Source: Balanoglossus misakiensis (Eukaryota; Hemichordata). From it: a stretch of 64,000 nucleotides of DNA. Below, piece by piece: positions 47,451 through 60,230 of this stretch. The notes beneath the pieces are model-generated. The model was not told the DNA's origin. It did no database searches and saw only the letters and a program-made list of their open reading frames with translations. Within the stretch, counting starts at the first letter, position 1. Every line of letters starts with the position of its first letter. The stretch lies in assembly GCA_040954595.2 (NCBI GenBank), contig CM082585.2, positions 5,828,001-5,892,000 of the forward strand, written 5' to 3'. The translations under genes were made by a program, and so were the position numbers.

Positions 47451-49800
47451 TAACGAATTGAATTAGTCGAAAATGTCACAAATCATATATTCAGAGGTAG
47501 TAGACTATATTAATTTTACTGTTTGTCGAAAGAAAGCACATATTAATTCAGAAATTATCTATACATGTATTATGAAAAATTACCAATCAGGAGAAATGTA
47601 GAAAAAACTACTATATATGTGAAATAAAGTAAAGCTAAAGCAATGCAAATAGCATAACGATTTCCTTTTTTACCACGAGTTTATTTCCAGACCTGGACGC
47701 GTGAAAGAGAAACAATTTACTCGCATATCTCAGAAGTATTTATGAGACATAAAATATATGTTTGTGTGCGTGATTGCTTGATATTTTGACTTCGAGATTG
47801 ATTATATGGCGGTTGTGACATGTGGAGCAGGGTGCGCTTACTATTTACGAAATACTTGACAACACTTCCTGGTCTTTTAAGCTGAAAGTCCATACTTTCT
47901 TGACGGACTTGACTTTTCATGACCCTACATCCTTGTACTTCCGTTAGTAAGAATCCATCAGACCTCTATAATTGCAGCTGTAGTCAATAAATTATGCACT
48001 AAATTACATAATTGACTCTTTTCAAGCAACATTTCCCACATTTCCTTCCTGGAATGTTGAATCTTGACATTCCCATACGAACTGAAGCACACAATGTACA
48101 AGGATGTAAGGTCAAACAGGGGTCACGAATGCGACCTATTGGAAGCTTCCCTGCCACTCATAAAGTAAACACACACAAACCTACTGAGGATGAATTCTTA
48201 CAGACAGACATTAAATCGGTTTTCAGGTGAACTTTAATCTACTGACACTAGTTTGAGACTTTTCAAAACTTGAAGAGAATAAAACACAATGAAAACATAC
48301 TGGACAGCCTGTCATGTCATCATGTCAAATTGGGATACTAGGGAGGTTGAAAATTCAACAAAGCCTTGCGTATTCTTGTTGAACTTCACGAAAAAAATGA
48401 AAATCTATAAAAATCAGAACAAAGTTCGTTTTCTGTTCATCTTAAGACGTCGAATAGCCAAACGCAATTCTGTAAACGCATAACCGGGTATTGAGGCAGA
48501 AAACTGATTCACCAAGTTTCATTCGACTTCCAATGACAGAAATGGCTAACAATTCTGCCGTCGGGCACTCGGTGAGAATATACATAAACCATAAATGGTG
48601 ACTGAGGAAATATCAGTTGAATGCAAAGACTTTTCCTGAAAACAAGGCAGTACAATTTGTGACTTGGAACAAAAAACCTTAACAGAACACAGGAATCTGC
48701 GTGGAGATACAGACGCTTATACAAAAGAATACACATCAACTACAACTAGAAATGCACGTTGGGGGCTCCCTCTCTCTCTCACTCACACATACACAAGGAT
48801 ATACAACAGATTCATACATAAATTCTGTCAAACACTGACATATTGCACGATGTATGGCTACTTATTATTCATAATGCATAAATTAAAAAAAAAAAAGGTA
48901 GATTGGTACAACGGTCTATGTAGCCATTCAATGAACTGCCTTTGCCGCGGAATAGAAAACAACCCAGTCCTTGTTGTCATGGAGATAAGGCTTTGTTAAT
49001 TCAGTGCTTGGTATGTACAATGGCTACTCGCACACTGCCCTTATACCACACCAATCCACACCAATCTACTGCCGTGTCTCTGATTTGGATAAGATGAGTT
49101 GCACATCTGGTGACCTCTAAGTGACCTACGCTGCTTGAGTAGAAGACGTCTAATAGAGACCGAGTTGTAGAAAAAGTGTACTGTGTCAGAGGTTGACGAT
49201 ATCACTAAAACAGCCAAATTCACAATCTGAATGCAACAGGGGTCTGCCCAGGTTGACTTGAGCACTTGCGACTCATTAATATTAATGTTCATTAATATTC
49301 ATGAACATTAATATTCATGCACATTGATATTCACGTCTGTTGCTTATTATATTAAGTACAGGAACACTATCTCGGGTACTATTTTGGAGCAGAGCATAAT
49401 TGCACCAAACCTATACCATGAAGTACATCTTTAAATATGTTAAAAATTAAAGGGTCTGAATTTTTAGTGTGATGAAAACACACTCATTACTTTACTGATG
49501 GCACCATTCATTGAATTGGGTCGAATAGTACCTACTAGTTATGGTCAATACTCATGCAATATCCCTTGGCAGACGATACTATCGACTTTGAACTATTAGG
49601 GTAAGGAGGAGGGGGGGGGGGGTGAATGAATTTCAATTTTTTGAACTCGTGTGACAATGTGGGACAGGTTCTGGCATGTACATAGAAAAATTCACATCAA
49701 ATTGTATACAATGTTGACTACAACTGTAACTTATCAGATATCACAGACTCCCATAGCACTTGATGGCACTGCAATTATTAAGTAATTCTGTGTCATTCTT
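47451..49800. other. 3' flank of FReD-3 and duplicated tail
   Basis: 47451-47750 matches the FReD-2 3' flank; a possible AATAAA is at about 47622. 48205-49335 duplicates 35030-36062. 49336-49806 is non-coding, includes a short G run near 49610, and should hold the 3' UTR of the minus-strand GTPase gene. No coding exon seen. Confidence 0.6.
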
Positions 49801-49806
49801 TTGGCA

Positions 49807-52805
49807 TTACAAGAAATTACACCGCTTTCGTCGCTTTCTCCTCGGAACCGGCATCAAAACAACACGAGCTGCTTCTTCAAATATCTGCCAAAAAAAGGTA
49901 GAGAGAAATACCGTAAGAATTGAAGCTTTGCTGTTTCTCATGAATATTAATGTGTGTGATTTGCATACTGACAAGAAATTCTGTGGCATGTACTTTATAT
50001 GCCATTTGACAGACACACTGGGGCAACTTTTACCCCTCTCCCCACAATGGTTTGGTCCAAATCCATTGTCTTCTATGGTTACGTTAGACCTCTAAGGAGG
50101 GAAGCAGGTTAAAGGGACAAAGTCTCTCTCTTGCTGCCCCTTTTCCATTGATTATATTTGATATTTATGTTATTGTATATGTGGATATATAGTGAATCAA
50201 CGTTCGACAACACACAACTTCCATCCCACTTGTAGACACGAGAGTGAAAAAATCGCCAAAATGAATAATCGGTGTTTACCATTTACTCATTCTGGCGAGA
50301 TTTTTACTTCTACTTCCTACAAACGGGATGGAAGTTGTGTGTGGTCGAACGTTGATTCAATATATATCCACATGTAGAATAATATAAATGGTGTTATGTA
50401 TGAAACATAATCAACGAAAAAAAACGGCAGCGAGAGAGACTTTGTCCCTTTAAGGATGTACGCGCAGAACATAAACCGGAAACAGTGCACGCCCGGTCTT
50501 TTTCCCCATAGGATTACATTGAAAATTGCTAGAAAACAAATTTCTACTATTGTCATTTTCACAAAATTTTACACATAGCTCAGTCCAGCAAATATAAATT
50601 CATTGGTCAAATAAAATATAGGGGTCACGGCGCTCTATTTTGAGATAAATTGCGTCAAAAATTTTGCCCATAGACAAACCATTGGTGAAAAATGCTGAGT
50701 CAGCAGTTTTCTTCTATTATCGACTAAATTCAAGGCTCTGTATTTCAAAAACAAGCGCGGTGACCCCTATATTTTATTACGGATTTTCATTATACATACA
50801 AAGGAGAATAAAAAAATCCACAATTAAAAAAAATGACAATACTTTCAATTTTACTGAACGTACATCCTTAATATGTATGAGAAATATCACCTCCATACAA
50901 TGCTCACCTGTTTCAATCCTTTTTGAGTCAGTGCCGAACATTCCATATACTTCACTGCATTGACTTTAGAAGCCATCTTCTCGCCAGCTTCTTTCTTCAG
51001 AGGCGATTTCCCCTGTTCCGCTAATTTACGAATCACTTCTTTGTCTTCGCGCAAATCAATCTTAGTTCCTAGATAACAAGTAGCGGATTCATTATTACAA
51101 AAATCATCAACAAAATTTTTTTTTCCAAGGGGGTAAAATACTGCAATAAAGTGTAATGCTGCCACTTTTGAACAACACAGTTTTTGAACAACCCTGTCAT
51201 ATCTATACAAACAAACCTGCATGATCAACATTTCGAACACCCTTGGCTTTGAACTTTCACTATTTTACAATGCCAAAATATCTGCCCTCAAACACAAATG
51301 TGACTTGATTGTGTATCAGGGCATTCAGGATTTAGCATCACCCTGAAGACAGTGGTTCACAATCTGATTCATTGACATCAAAACTTCCTATTGACTACCC
51401 AGGGCCATCTCCTAGGGAAGATGGTAAACGTGGTATAAACTCACCAACTAAGATATACGGTACATCGGGGGAATGATGCGTGAGTTCAGGGTACCATTTT
51501 GCCGTAATATTTTCGTATGAAGTCTGACTAACGACACTAAAGCAAATTAAAAACACATCAGTCTGAAATGAGAAAATGTAAAAGGGTTATTTCAGTACAG
51601 CGGTGTAGATACAATGATGTCATCCTAGACTGGACACTGTGCATGTAATATTTGGTCCCGGAACAGATGGAACTTTCCAAATGACATCATAGGTCACCAG
51701 GGGTCAGGATGAAAACGTTAAAGTAAATTGATGAACTCGTCGCTAGGGGGCGCCCTCGACAAAGAACACCATGACCCACATCCTGCCTGACCATTGGTCC
51801 CAAAAACATGGCTGTCTCATCTTTAGAATGAATGGTTTTGTTGTTCCTATCTACGTAAGGCTTAATAAGTCATTTCTGCTGACTAGACACCATGCTATCT
51901 TACCTGTGGATACGACAAAGGTCGTAGTCTGTCGTAGTCTTCTTGACCCGCGGTATCCCATAATCCTAAGCTGACTGGAATTCCATCTACTACCATGCCA
52001 GCATTATAGTTATCAAAGCTAAAAAAAACATAAATATTGAAGAAAAGTCTGATGAAAAATCGTGAAAGAAAACAAGTGTATACCATTCATACCAAACACA
52101 GAAACGGAAAACAAAACACTTGATTTTTTTGTAATCTCCTGTTTTAAGTAAGACTGGTATCATATTCGTTCTAACGATAATACTAAAATGAGCCATTATA
52201 TATTAAATTCAATTCCTGTTTCTAAGGACATAAACCCCACTAAAGGTCAGATAGTCAGTCTTTTAAATGTATGGTTTGTGGTGTTTCCATATTGCCACTG
52301 GTAAGATACATAATTTGGTAGTACAGCCACATGTAACATGTGTTGCAACCTCATGTCAATTTCTTTGTCAATTCCAAAACAGCTTGAAGTTTCTTTATGT
52401 CAGGGTGTTAAAATAAACGCATGTTGTGATATTGTGACATTTACATAACCATACTAAACTGTCCAACTGAATTCTTTTTATCTGATCTAAATTATATTCA
52501 TAGGTTAATTCCGATTTCTATAAAGTACATTACTATAAATCATGATTTATTTTAAGATTCATATTGCAATTGCTGACCTGCCCCCAGGTTGCCACTGTCA
52601 ACAACGTGCCCAATCCATAATTAATTTAAGGTAACATTACCTAATTTTTAGATAATATTAGCTAACCCCAGAGTAATTTTGCTACTTACACAGTTGGTAT
52701 GTACTCGCCGGGAAATGCATTACTGGTGTAGGATATCAACATGCATGTTTTACCAACCGCTCCATCCCCTACAACAACACATTTTATAGGTCTTGCTCCG
52801 GACAT
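49807..52805 (-). CDS. Mtl/MIG-2-like Rho-family GTPase (Rac group)
   Basis: Membrane-anchored molecular switch controlling actin. Exons: 52690-52805, 51904-52018, 51445-51562, 50908-51068, 49807-49884, together 588 nt, 195 residues. Seen: P-loop GDGAVGKT, switch I YIPTVFDNY, switch [17 protein letters not shown], base-binding TKID and SAL, Rac-type insert helix, polybasic tail PRRKRRKR and C-terminal CNFL, predicting geranylgeranylation. The start MSGARPIKC and the [13 protein letters not shown] insert resemble insect Mtl and nematode MIG-2 more than Rac1; this placement is from memory. A non-coding 5' exon ending at 53416 (GTACGT donor on the minus strand) is likely, since an acceptor lies just upstream of the ATG. 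The last intron holds a chain of three MITEs. Confidence 0.93.
50029..50871. mobile_element. Chain of three TTAA-type MITEs (H-B-C)
   Basis: Family H at about 50029-50112 (degenerate left end; CAATGGTTTGGTCCAAAT core), family B at 50109-50453 (TTAAAGGGACAAAG to CTTTGTCCCTTTAA), family C at 50450-50871 (TTAAGGATGTACG to CGTACATCCTTAA). Adjacent elements share a single TTAA at each junction. All lie in the last intron of the GTPase gene. Other copies are at 9545-9876 (H-B), 10935-11289 (B), 29869-30123 (B) and 8951-9079 (C). Confidence 0.88.
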
Positions 52806-53415
52806 CGTTGTTGATGCCTGAAAAAAATTGTACATGTAAATACGTGACGTTAGACACAAGACGTCCGACTAGTCCTGTTCTACTAAAAAGAACCACAGCA
52901 ACGATGATCTGAGACGCCGTAGCCAGTAGTGGTGAAAGTAAACAATTTGGCTGAGGTGATAGAGATCAAGTCGTTCTCTGTTTTAAATTCAATTGTTCAG
53001 AGATCGCATCCTGTGACGGCTGGCCGGCCATGGCTCGGCCTTGTAACTAGTATTGTAATCACTGAATGAGTCAGTCTATATATTTCGAATGACTCGCTGA
53101 ATTGTGAGAATTCTCGGGATGATCATCATGTCGTTCTGGTTTTCTCCAGATCTTAACTCAGCCCCGATTTCATCGCCTACACTGCCGAGAAAACAACGCC
53201 GTCGAACTGACAAAAACAAAGGGTCACTAAATATCGTCTTAAAACCAGTAATTAGATATTCTGTCGCATTACAAACACACACAAGTGTCACATTCGGAAT
53301 GTTGTCGATCGCACGGATCGCGCGAGTTGATTCTATCGTAATGACGGTTCTCGTGTGCTTCGATTGATTGTGAAACCTTTGAACTCGCGCGAAACCCACA
53401 ATTAAACAAACGTAC

Positions 53416-54861
53416 CTTAGCACTTCTGCCGAAATGTCCAGAAGCCGAATCGGCGTACTAATCGCTGACCAGGAAGTAGTATTATAAATGTCTGTCACAA
53501 GCATTTATAAATAGCAACCAATCAGGGCAAGGCTTCGGAAGTACCGATGAGGGCGCCATCTCATCGACTCAAGGCTATGCAGGGACATACAGTAATTCCA
53601 AGACGTACAACTTCTCCTGGTATTTAAAAACAAATCATGTTGAAGCATAGACACTGTCTATGGTTGGAATATAATTCTAAGATCGGTAACTTCTTCACAC
53701 ACTCCTCTTCAAGACGCGTGTGGTTAGGGCTAAAGTTGAATGAGTCTGATATTTATCGTTCCAAGTTTTTGTAAAAGTGTCATCCCTAAAACATGGTGCG
53801 AATCTCAGCATCAATTCATAGGTTAGACTGGGCTTAAGAGAAAATGATTTCCTTGCGTAATTTATGTTGATTAATCTTCTTAATTAGCCTAAGTTAATTA
53901 CATGTATTCAAATAATTCAATTAAGGAAACTATCTGTTCACTTTTGAAGAGACTGTTTTGTTCACTGGGGTCTAAAATGAGTAATGTAAAGTTGTATGTC
54001 TATTTGACATGTCGTTTGCATAGTTTGATACCTGGTGCATCATGCAACCGATTGAAATTCTTTTTCGGCCTCTGTTTTCTATTGTCAGCCCTACTTTTGC
54101 AGAAGATTGTTCCCCTCCACATCGTCTGTCAACCCCCCCCCCCCGAATCTTCCATACCCCCCAGAAATCAAATGGTTCCTCCCTCGCCTCCTGAACGGTG
54201 CGCGTGCGCTTGACAGTCGAGTACGCGTTGACTTTGACTGAGATGCTAAATCTTTCCGTAGAAATCGCCACCATATGTTTGCTTGGCGACTTCGTCAGAA
54301 GCCACAAGTTCAAGTACCTCAACCCAACTTGTGCATACATTCATCGATGCACAGCCTCCCCGCAAAAGCGAGTCTAAAACCAGCAGGACTTGAAATCTAC
54401 ATGTAACACTGTAAACAAACAAGCTCTCTTCCGGTTTCAAGGCAATGTGGGATATGCCGATTTGCTGGTTGGAGAGTACGTGACGGAAGGGGATATTTAG
54501 CCGAGAACTGGGAAAACCGAGACGGGAAAAACACTGCCTTCATCCGGCTGCACCAAAATGCTTGCACTAAAACCGGGCAACGAACATCTACCACAGTTCC
54601 ATTACAACCAGATGTGCAGACAGCAGGTTTGACAGGAAGTCGTTTTTGTGTGTGTCATCAACAGGGCTGTCGATTTCAAGTTTTTGTGTAGACATTTGCC
54701 CCGTCGCCTCAGAACGGATCACTTTCTAAATGGTCTGGATTTAATATCTTGAACCAGCTGTACGTGAATCGTGTTATGAACGGTGCGTCAACGGAGCAGT
54801 AAGTGTTGATGGGTCGATCGATGACCACTCCATAAAACCTCAGGTCACACGTATCGCCACG
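53416..54861. promoter_or_regulatory. Divergent promoter interval, GTPase and HS6ST
   Basis: Separates the minus-strand GTPase (5' exon near 53416-53480) from the plus-strand HS6ST start at 54862, so it should carry both promoters. CpGs are moderately frequent near 53160-53400 and 54180-54560. No recognisable coding exon; a C run lies at 54130-54143. Confidence 0.4.
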
Positions 54862-56694
54862 ATGGAGAAAAGATACTTGAAAATATTTGCCATCTTGACA
54901 CTCTTTTCAGTCGTGTTGACTCTGTTGTATTACGGCTTATGTTGGAGTTCCTTTCACAAATCAACCACACCTTCTCCAGGTATAGACGGCGTACTTCTCG
55001 ACACCGAATTCAGAATTAAGAAAGCCAAGGGGAAGAAATTCAACGAAAATACCTTGGACCGTGATTTGGAATTCAACATTACCGGAAATGATGTGCTGGT
55101 GTTCCTACACATGCAAAAGACGGGAGGGACTACGTTTGGCAGACATCTAGTTAAAAACATAGACCTGGACAAACCCTGTAAATGCTACAGGGGCCAGAAA
55201 AAATGCGACTGTTTTCGGCCAAACAGTGACAGAGAACTGTGGTTATTCAGTCGTTTTTCTACTGGGTGGTCCTGTGGCTTGCATGCTGATTGGACAGAAT
55301 TAACAAACTGTGTTGATGATGTCATGGATAAAAAGGAAAGGCAAGAGAAGAAAAGACGGTAAGTCGAATTCCTGTGTCCGCCCCTTCCATGCCCAAGTCA
55401 AAATTTCTGCGGACGTTCACTTTAACGGTCAAGGACATTTATAGAAATTCTAGACTTGGGCAAACCACAGTCTGTTTCCTTATCTCTATACTCACTCACT
55501 GGGAACCAACACTCCATAGCATGGGGCCAGTACTAAGTACAGAACCTGGCTAAGTTCCAGTGGGTCAGTTCTGAGCTAACCCATGGCCAATTCAGGTTAG
55601 CAAATTTAGCACCGCATTGTCACATTCAATTATAACTATACAAACAATAAATGCTGCCATAGCAGGACACTGGTTATTCTCATCAAACATTAGAATTTAT
55701 GATAATTTAACATTGGTTATTTCACAGTGTCATTTATTGGGTAGAACAGAGGTGTTTGATACAAAACTCAGGAAATAATTATCACATTTTCCAATTGTCT
55801 ATGTGCAATTTACTATATTGGCACATGGGCCATACTGTAAACACTTTATTTTCGCGAGTTGAAATTTTCGCGATATCGAGAGAGGCCACTGTTTTGCGAG
55901 TATTAATTTTCGCGTTCTCTTATTTCATTCACTGCATCGTTATCTTCAAAAAAAATTTACGCGACTTTTTATTTTCACGCTATTTTGGCTCTCACGTATT
56001 TGGCGAAAATTTATTGCTCGCGCAAATAAAGTGTTTTACAGTATTCTTCCATACTAATTTGTGTTTATGAATTTTCCATCCCAGCAGCTATTATTTCATC
56101 ACGGTGATCCGGGAACCGATCGCTCGTTACCTGAGTGAATGGCAGCACGTGCAACGGGGAGCGACGTGGAAAGACGCGGTGCACATGTGCGACGGCCGGC
56201 CGCCGACCTCCGAGGAGCTGCCCGTCTGCTACGAGGGGGAGGACTGGCGGGGGGTCTCGCTGGCGGAGTTCATGGACTGCCCCTACAACCTGGCCAACAA
56301 CCGGCAGACGCGCATGCTGGCCGACCTGGCGCTGGTCGGCTGCTACAACCACTCGGCGATGTCCGAGGCGGAGCGCGACGACAAGATGCTGGGCAGCGCC
56401 AAGACGAACCTGCGGCGCATGGCGTTCTTCGGCATGACCGAGTTCCAGAAGCGCACGCAGTACATGTTCGAGAAGACGTTCAAGTTGAAGTTCGAGGAGC
56501 CCTTCGAGCAGCACGACGAGACCAAAGGGAGCTCGACGACGGTCACCGACGAACAGAAAGAAAGAATCCGACAGCTGAACTCTCTGGACACTGAACTGTA
56601 CGCTTACGCTAAAAACTTGTTTATGCAGAGATACAAGTTCATGGTACAGGGTAATGTTACGATGGAATTCATGAAGGAAATAGAACAGTGGTAA
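54862..56694 (+). CDS. HS6ST: Heparan sulfate 6-O-sulfotransferase
   Basis: Golgi enzyme that moves sulfate from PAPS to C6 of glucosamine in heparan sulfate. Two exons, 54862-55358 and 56085-56694 (368 residues; 367 if the second acceptor at 56088 is used). Seen: N-terminal signal anchor at about 7-28, PAPS 5'-phosphosulfate loop MQKTGGTTF at 84-92, CDCFRP, LFSRFSTGWSCGLHADWTEL, 3'-phosphate motif REPIARYLSEW, HVQRGATWK, MCDGR, FMDCPYNLANNRQ and LVGCYN, all diagnostic of HS6ST. The C-terminal tail is shorter than in vertebrate enzymes. Exon 2 has very high GC at third codon positions between 56100 and 56530, unlike exon 1. A MITE ends 41 nt before the exon 2 acceptor. The poly(A) candidate AATAAA is at about 57450. 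Confidence 0.96.
55833..56043. mobile_element. MITE family A, copy 4 (HS6ST intron)
   Basis: 211 bp, ends TACTGTAAACAC and GTGTTTTACAGTA, interior close to copies 1 and 2. Its right end is 41 nt from the intron's acceptor, so the branch point (candidate TACTAAT at about 56051-56057) lies immediately beside it. Confidence 0.9.
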
Positions 56695-59600
56695 CATGTA
56701 TGCCTAGTGAAATTTGTAATAACCCAACTCAGTGTTCTCCCCAAAACAATGAAAGAATATCAGCCTTTAGAACAATAGAAACTCATTATCATAACAATTA
56801 ATTGTATTGTTATGCAAATTAGCTGATATTCCTGGGGTGTACACTTCAACTATATTCAAAATACAGTTAGTATTATTGATAATTTTTGGCATTTGAGTTT
56901 CGCATTTGTGTTGTCAGATTTAGTGTCTTTGTGTTTGACAGTTGCCAGCGCTTCCAAGCATTAATTGCTATACTTTTGATATACAGCTGTTATAATGGAG
57001 TATTTTCTTATGCAAAACATGATTGAAATTCAAATTGATAGCAGAGATGTATGCTTTGCACATGCACATGTCAGTATTAATTATATATCATATGTAATGT
57101 CAATCATGAATTTTAAAATTGATTTCAGTCAACAATTATGGTTGCCGCTAGTTTTCATTCGTTGACAATCATTTTTGTGTGCTGTACGTTTTCCAAACTA
57201 TCCCTGCTGTGCTGTATTTACCAGTATTTGTTTTACTTGCCAGTATAAATTTAATGTTGCTGGTAACAGCATCTGCCCAATGAACTTTGGTCTTGGGATA
57301 GTCACCCCCTGGACATTACCACCCAGGGGGTGACTGACCTAGAACCAGTACTTTCTCCACCAGTCAATATAACCTTAGTACCAGTTTTGTCCAGCAGTTC
57401 TCAATGAAACAGTATTGTACTTTTTCTAACACTTTGAAATAGTGCTTTTAATAAAAAAATAAAATTCTTCTGTACGTGTTTAATCCACAATTAAATAAGG
57501 CTGCTGATATTTCATGTCGCCTTGGTAACAGATGTGATCTGCAAGCCAAAACTATGTTATTTTTGTACACGTCTTTACATCAACAACTTAGACAACAAAG
57601 ACACAATCAATATCAAAGTAGTTGTCATATTGTTAAAATCATTTCACCTAGCCTAATTCCAGATTCTAGACTAATGTTAACTATACAAGAACTCTGTTGT
57701 TCCTTTCCATGTCTTGATGTGAATTATTTTTCGTATTCCATTTATATTTGCCAGCAAAAGATTTGAACTCTTCGCTTAGTATTTTTTATTTGTACAAATA
57801 ATGCTTAAAATATAACGCTTAAAATAAACATATCTATTATCAAAGCTTCGTCTGTTGTACTTATATACGACTGGCTTGCATGTTTATGAAAACTGCAAAG
57901 TCATATCCCAACCAGCCATATTCTTAATGGTGACATTTCCGAAGATTAGCTTACATCCAAATTTGCGGAAATTATCTCTGGACAATTGGTTTCCTAATCA
58001 AAACTAATACGATTTTACTAAATACATCATAATGAGATCAATCATCATCAACAGGTAATTATATTCAAATCATGAAACAGAGGAATCCAGAAGGCCTATA
58101 TTCCTGAAATGTAATTGACTTTACTGCATACTATATATTTTAGACCATGTGCAATGACTGTAAAACCTGCTTAGTAACATTGGACCTCTGAAGAGGGAAC
58201 TGGGGGTGAAACGGTTAAAACATTATGAGTGAACACAAGAAACTACTTATAAAAATGCATCATGATTCATTTATTGTTTAAAAATGACGGTATACAATTT
58301 CAAGTATACAAATAAAAAGGGCATTTTCTTTTGAGTCGTTGAACAGCCTGTGAGGGTTAAAAATCAACTACAAAAAGCACATAATGTAAATTCTACCCAG
58401 CAAATTCATGAATTCGCACTACATGATTTATGCGCTATGATATAAACTTTGTGGTTTCCATGGCAACAACTAAAATGTCATACAACTGTTTACTTTCACG
58501 TAAGTCTGTCTATGGAAAAACAAAATACCTGTTTATAGAAAAAACAAACGCACCGGTTTACCGTATAAAACAATTGTGTATGAAGTCAACATCTACCGGG
58601 GTACTTACATTTTGTATTTGGATCTGTCTGTTTACATAAAACAAGATATCAACATAGTCGCATGATCTCATGGACAGCTGCATATGAAGAATAGGATACA
58701 TCTTGTGACCCAGTGTCTAGCCGCATCTAACTACATGAATCGTCATTTTGCCGGATCTAGGCCAGTGAAGTTCATTCTTACTAAAGATTTCATCATAAAG
58801 TTAAATTTCACACCGTGTGTCTGACTTGATCGAGTCTTCCCTGCATTATGTAGTAAACGTTACAATTCTGGCTTGTAAGTTCATGAAGTTTGTAAATAAG
58901 AATCAAGTTGTAGACATTGATGACTACAAGAAGTTCACACACAGGATAAGTTGGCTGAACACCTTTGATCGAAAGGGATCCATATAAGACATTAAAATGA
59001 ATGAATACACCAGTTTCAGAGTAAAAAATCTTTCAATATATATTTTCCTGTAAGATTAGTGAAAAATGTGCAATTGTGAAAATGTTGACAATAGCTGGTT
59101 ACACTTTGTGTCATCAAAGAGTGCAATTTTTGTAATTTCTAATCCAAGATGGAAATAAACTCATAAGGCTGCATTCACAAACACCTCTGGAGGGGGGGAC
59201 GGGAGAATTCAATTTTTTTTACCGCTAATTTTCACATGCCCCCCTTCCGAACTGCCAATATTTTCAAATCCCCCCCCTTCCGAACTGCCAAAATTTTGAA
59301 ATCCCCCCCCCCCCATTTTCTTTCACAGAGCAAAACACATCACCTATCTATCTTGTAAAAAGAAAAACAGCGCTCCCATGAAAAGAATTTGAAACTGATG
59401 TTTCCCCTCATCAGTGGGTATTAAAACTGAACATTGTTTTTATTTTTTAAGTACATATATTTGTATTCTGTGTTGGGAGACATTGTAAACCGAGAATTGA
59501 AGGGGGTGGGTTTGGGAGGGGGTGTCCCCCTCCCACCTAAGAAAATTTTATAAAATACAGTGCTCAAAGCTGCATTTTAATGAACCTGGCAAAAGCAAAT

Positions 59601-60230
59601 TAACTCAACTACCGGTATGTTGGGGAGGACAAATTTAACCGTCGCCGCTCAAAGTTATCATGGGGTGGGGCAAGTCCCCTGACCTGGGACACTAGATAAA
59701 CCAGTCAATGATTGAAAGGTGTTGATGAATGGAGGGGGTGGGTGTGGGAGGGGGTGTCCCCCTCCCACATTAGAAAATTTTGTAAAATAAAGGGCGCGAA
59801 ACTGCATTTTTGTGGACTCAAAATAAATATTTAGTCATTAAAGTTTTCAAGTCCCCCCCTTTCAGTCCCTTAATTATTTCAAATCCCCCCCTTACATACC
59901 CTCAATTTTTTCAAATCCCCCCCCTCAATTCTCCTGCCCCCCCCTCCAGAGGTGTTTGTGAATGCAGCCTAAATAGCTGCGCTATGAAGGAATGAAATTC
60001 TGTGGGCAAGATAGTTATTTAAAAGTGCATTTAAAACAGCGTATTTTACGTTATGTACAAGTGAATTTTGTGAAAAATCTACCGATTCTACATGGCTTAA
60101 GGTAGAATGACTACTCCAAAGTTAGAATATTGTCATATACTGAATCTGCCATGCACTGAGATAATGTTTGCAGGGTGAGGTCAAAGGTGAAAGGTCAAAT
60201 ATCTGTACTGTGGAAGCTCGATGTTTAAAT
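56695..60230. other. Convergent 3' flanks with repeats
   Basis: 56695-57470 is probably HS6ST 3' UTR. From there to 60230, the 3' side of the second GTPase gene, no coding exon is recognised. The interval includes a large inverted-repeat element (59167-59971) and a family-H-like fragment near 58160-58220. Confidence 0.5.
59167..59971. mobile_element. 805-bp inverted-repeat element with G/C runs (family E)
   Basis: The left end GGCTGCATTCACAAACACCT followed by CTGGAGG and a G run is mirrored at the right by a C run then CCTCCAGAGGTGTTTGTGAATGCAGCC; the termini are about 45 bp. The interior contains two copies of a GTGGG-TGGGAGGGGGTGTCCCCCTCCCAC palindrome (about 59505-59537 and 59737-59769) and several short C-run repeats. 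No transposase frame. Confidence 0.85.

Noticed and set aside
53972-54340. 122-codon minus-strand frame between GTPase and HS6ST
   Set aside because: It runs through a G/C homopolymer tract, has no recognisable features, and lies in the likely promoter interval.
56065-56697. 210-codon open frame antisense to HS6ST exon 2
   Set aside because: It mirrors the GC-rich codon usage of the real exon; its protein is low-complexity Arg/Val/Leu-rich with no family features, while the sense frame is clearly HS6ST.
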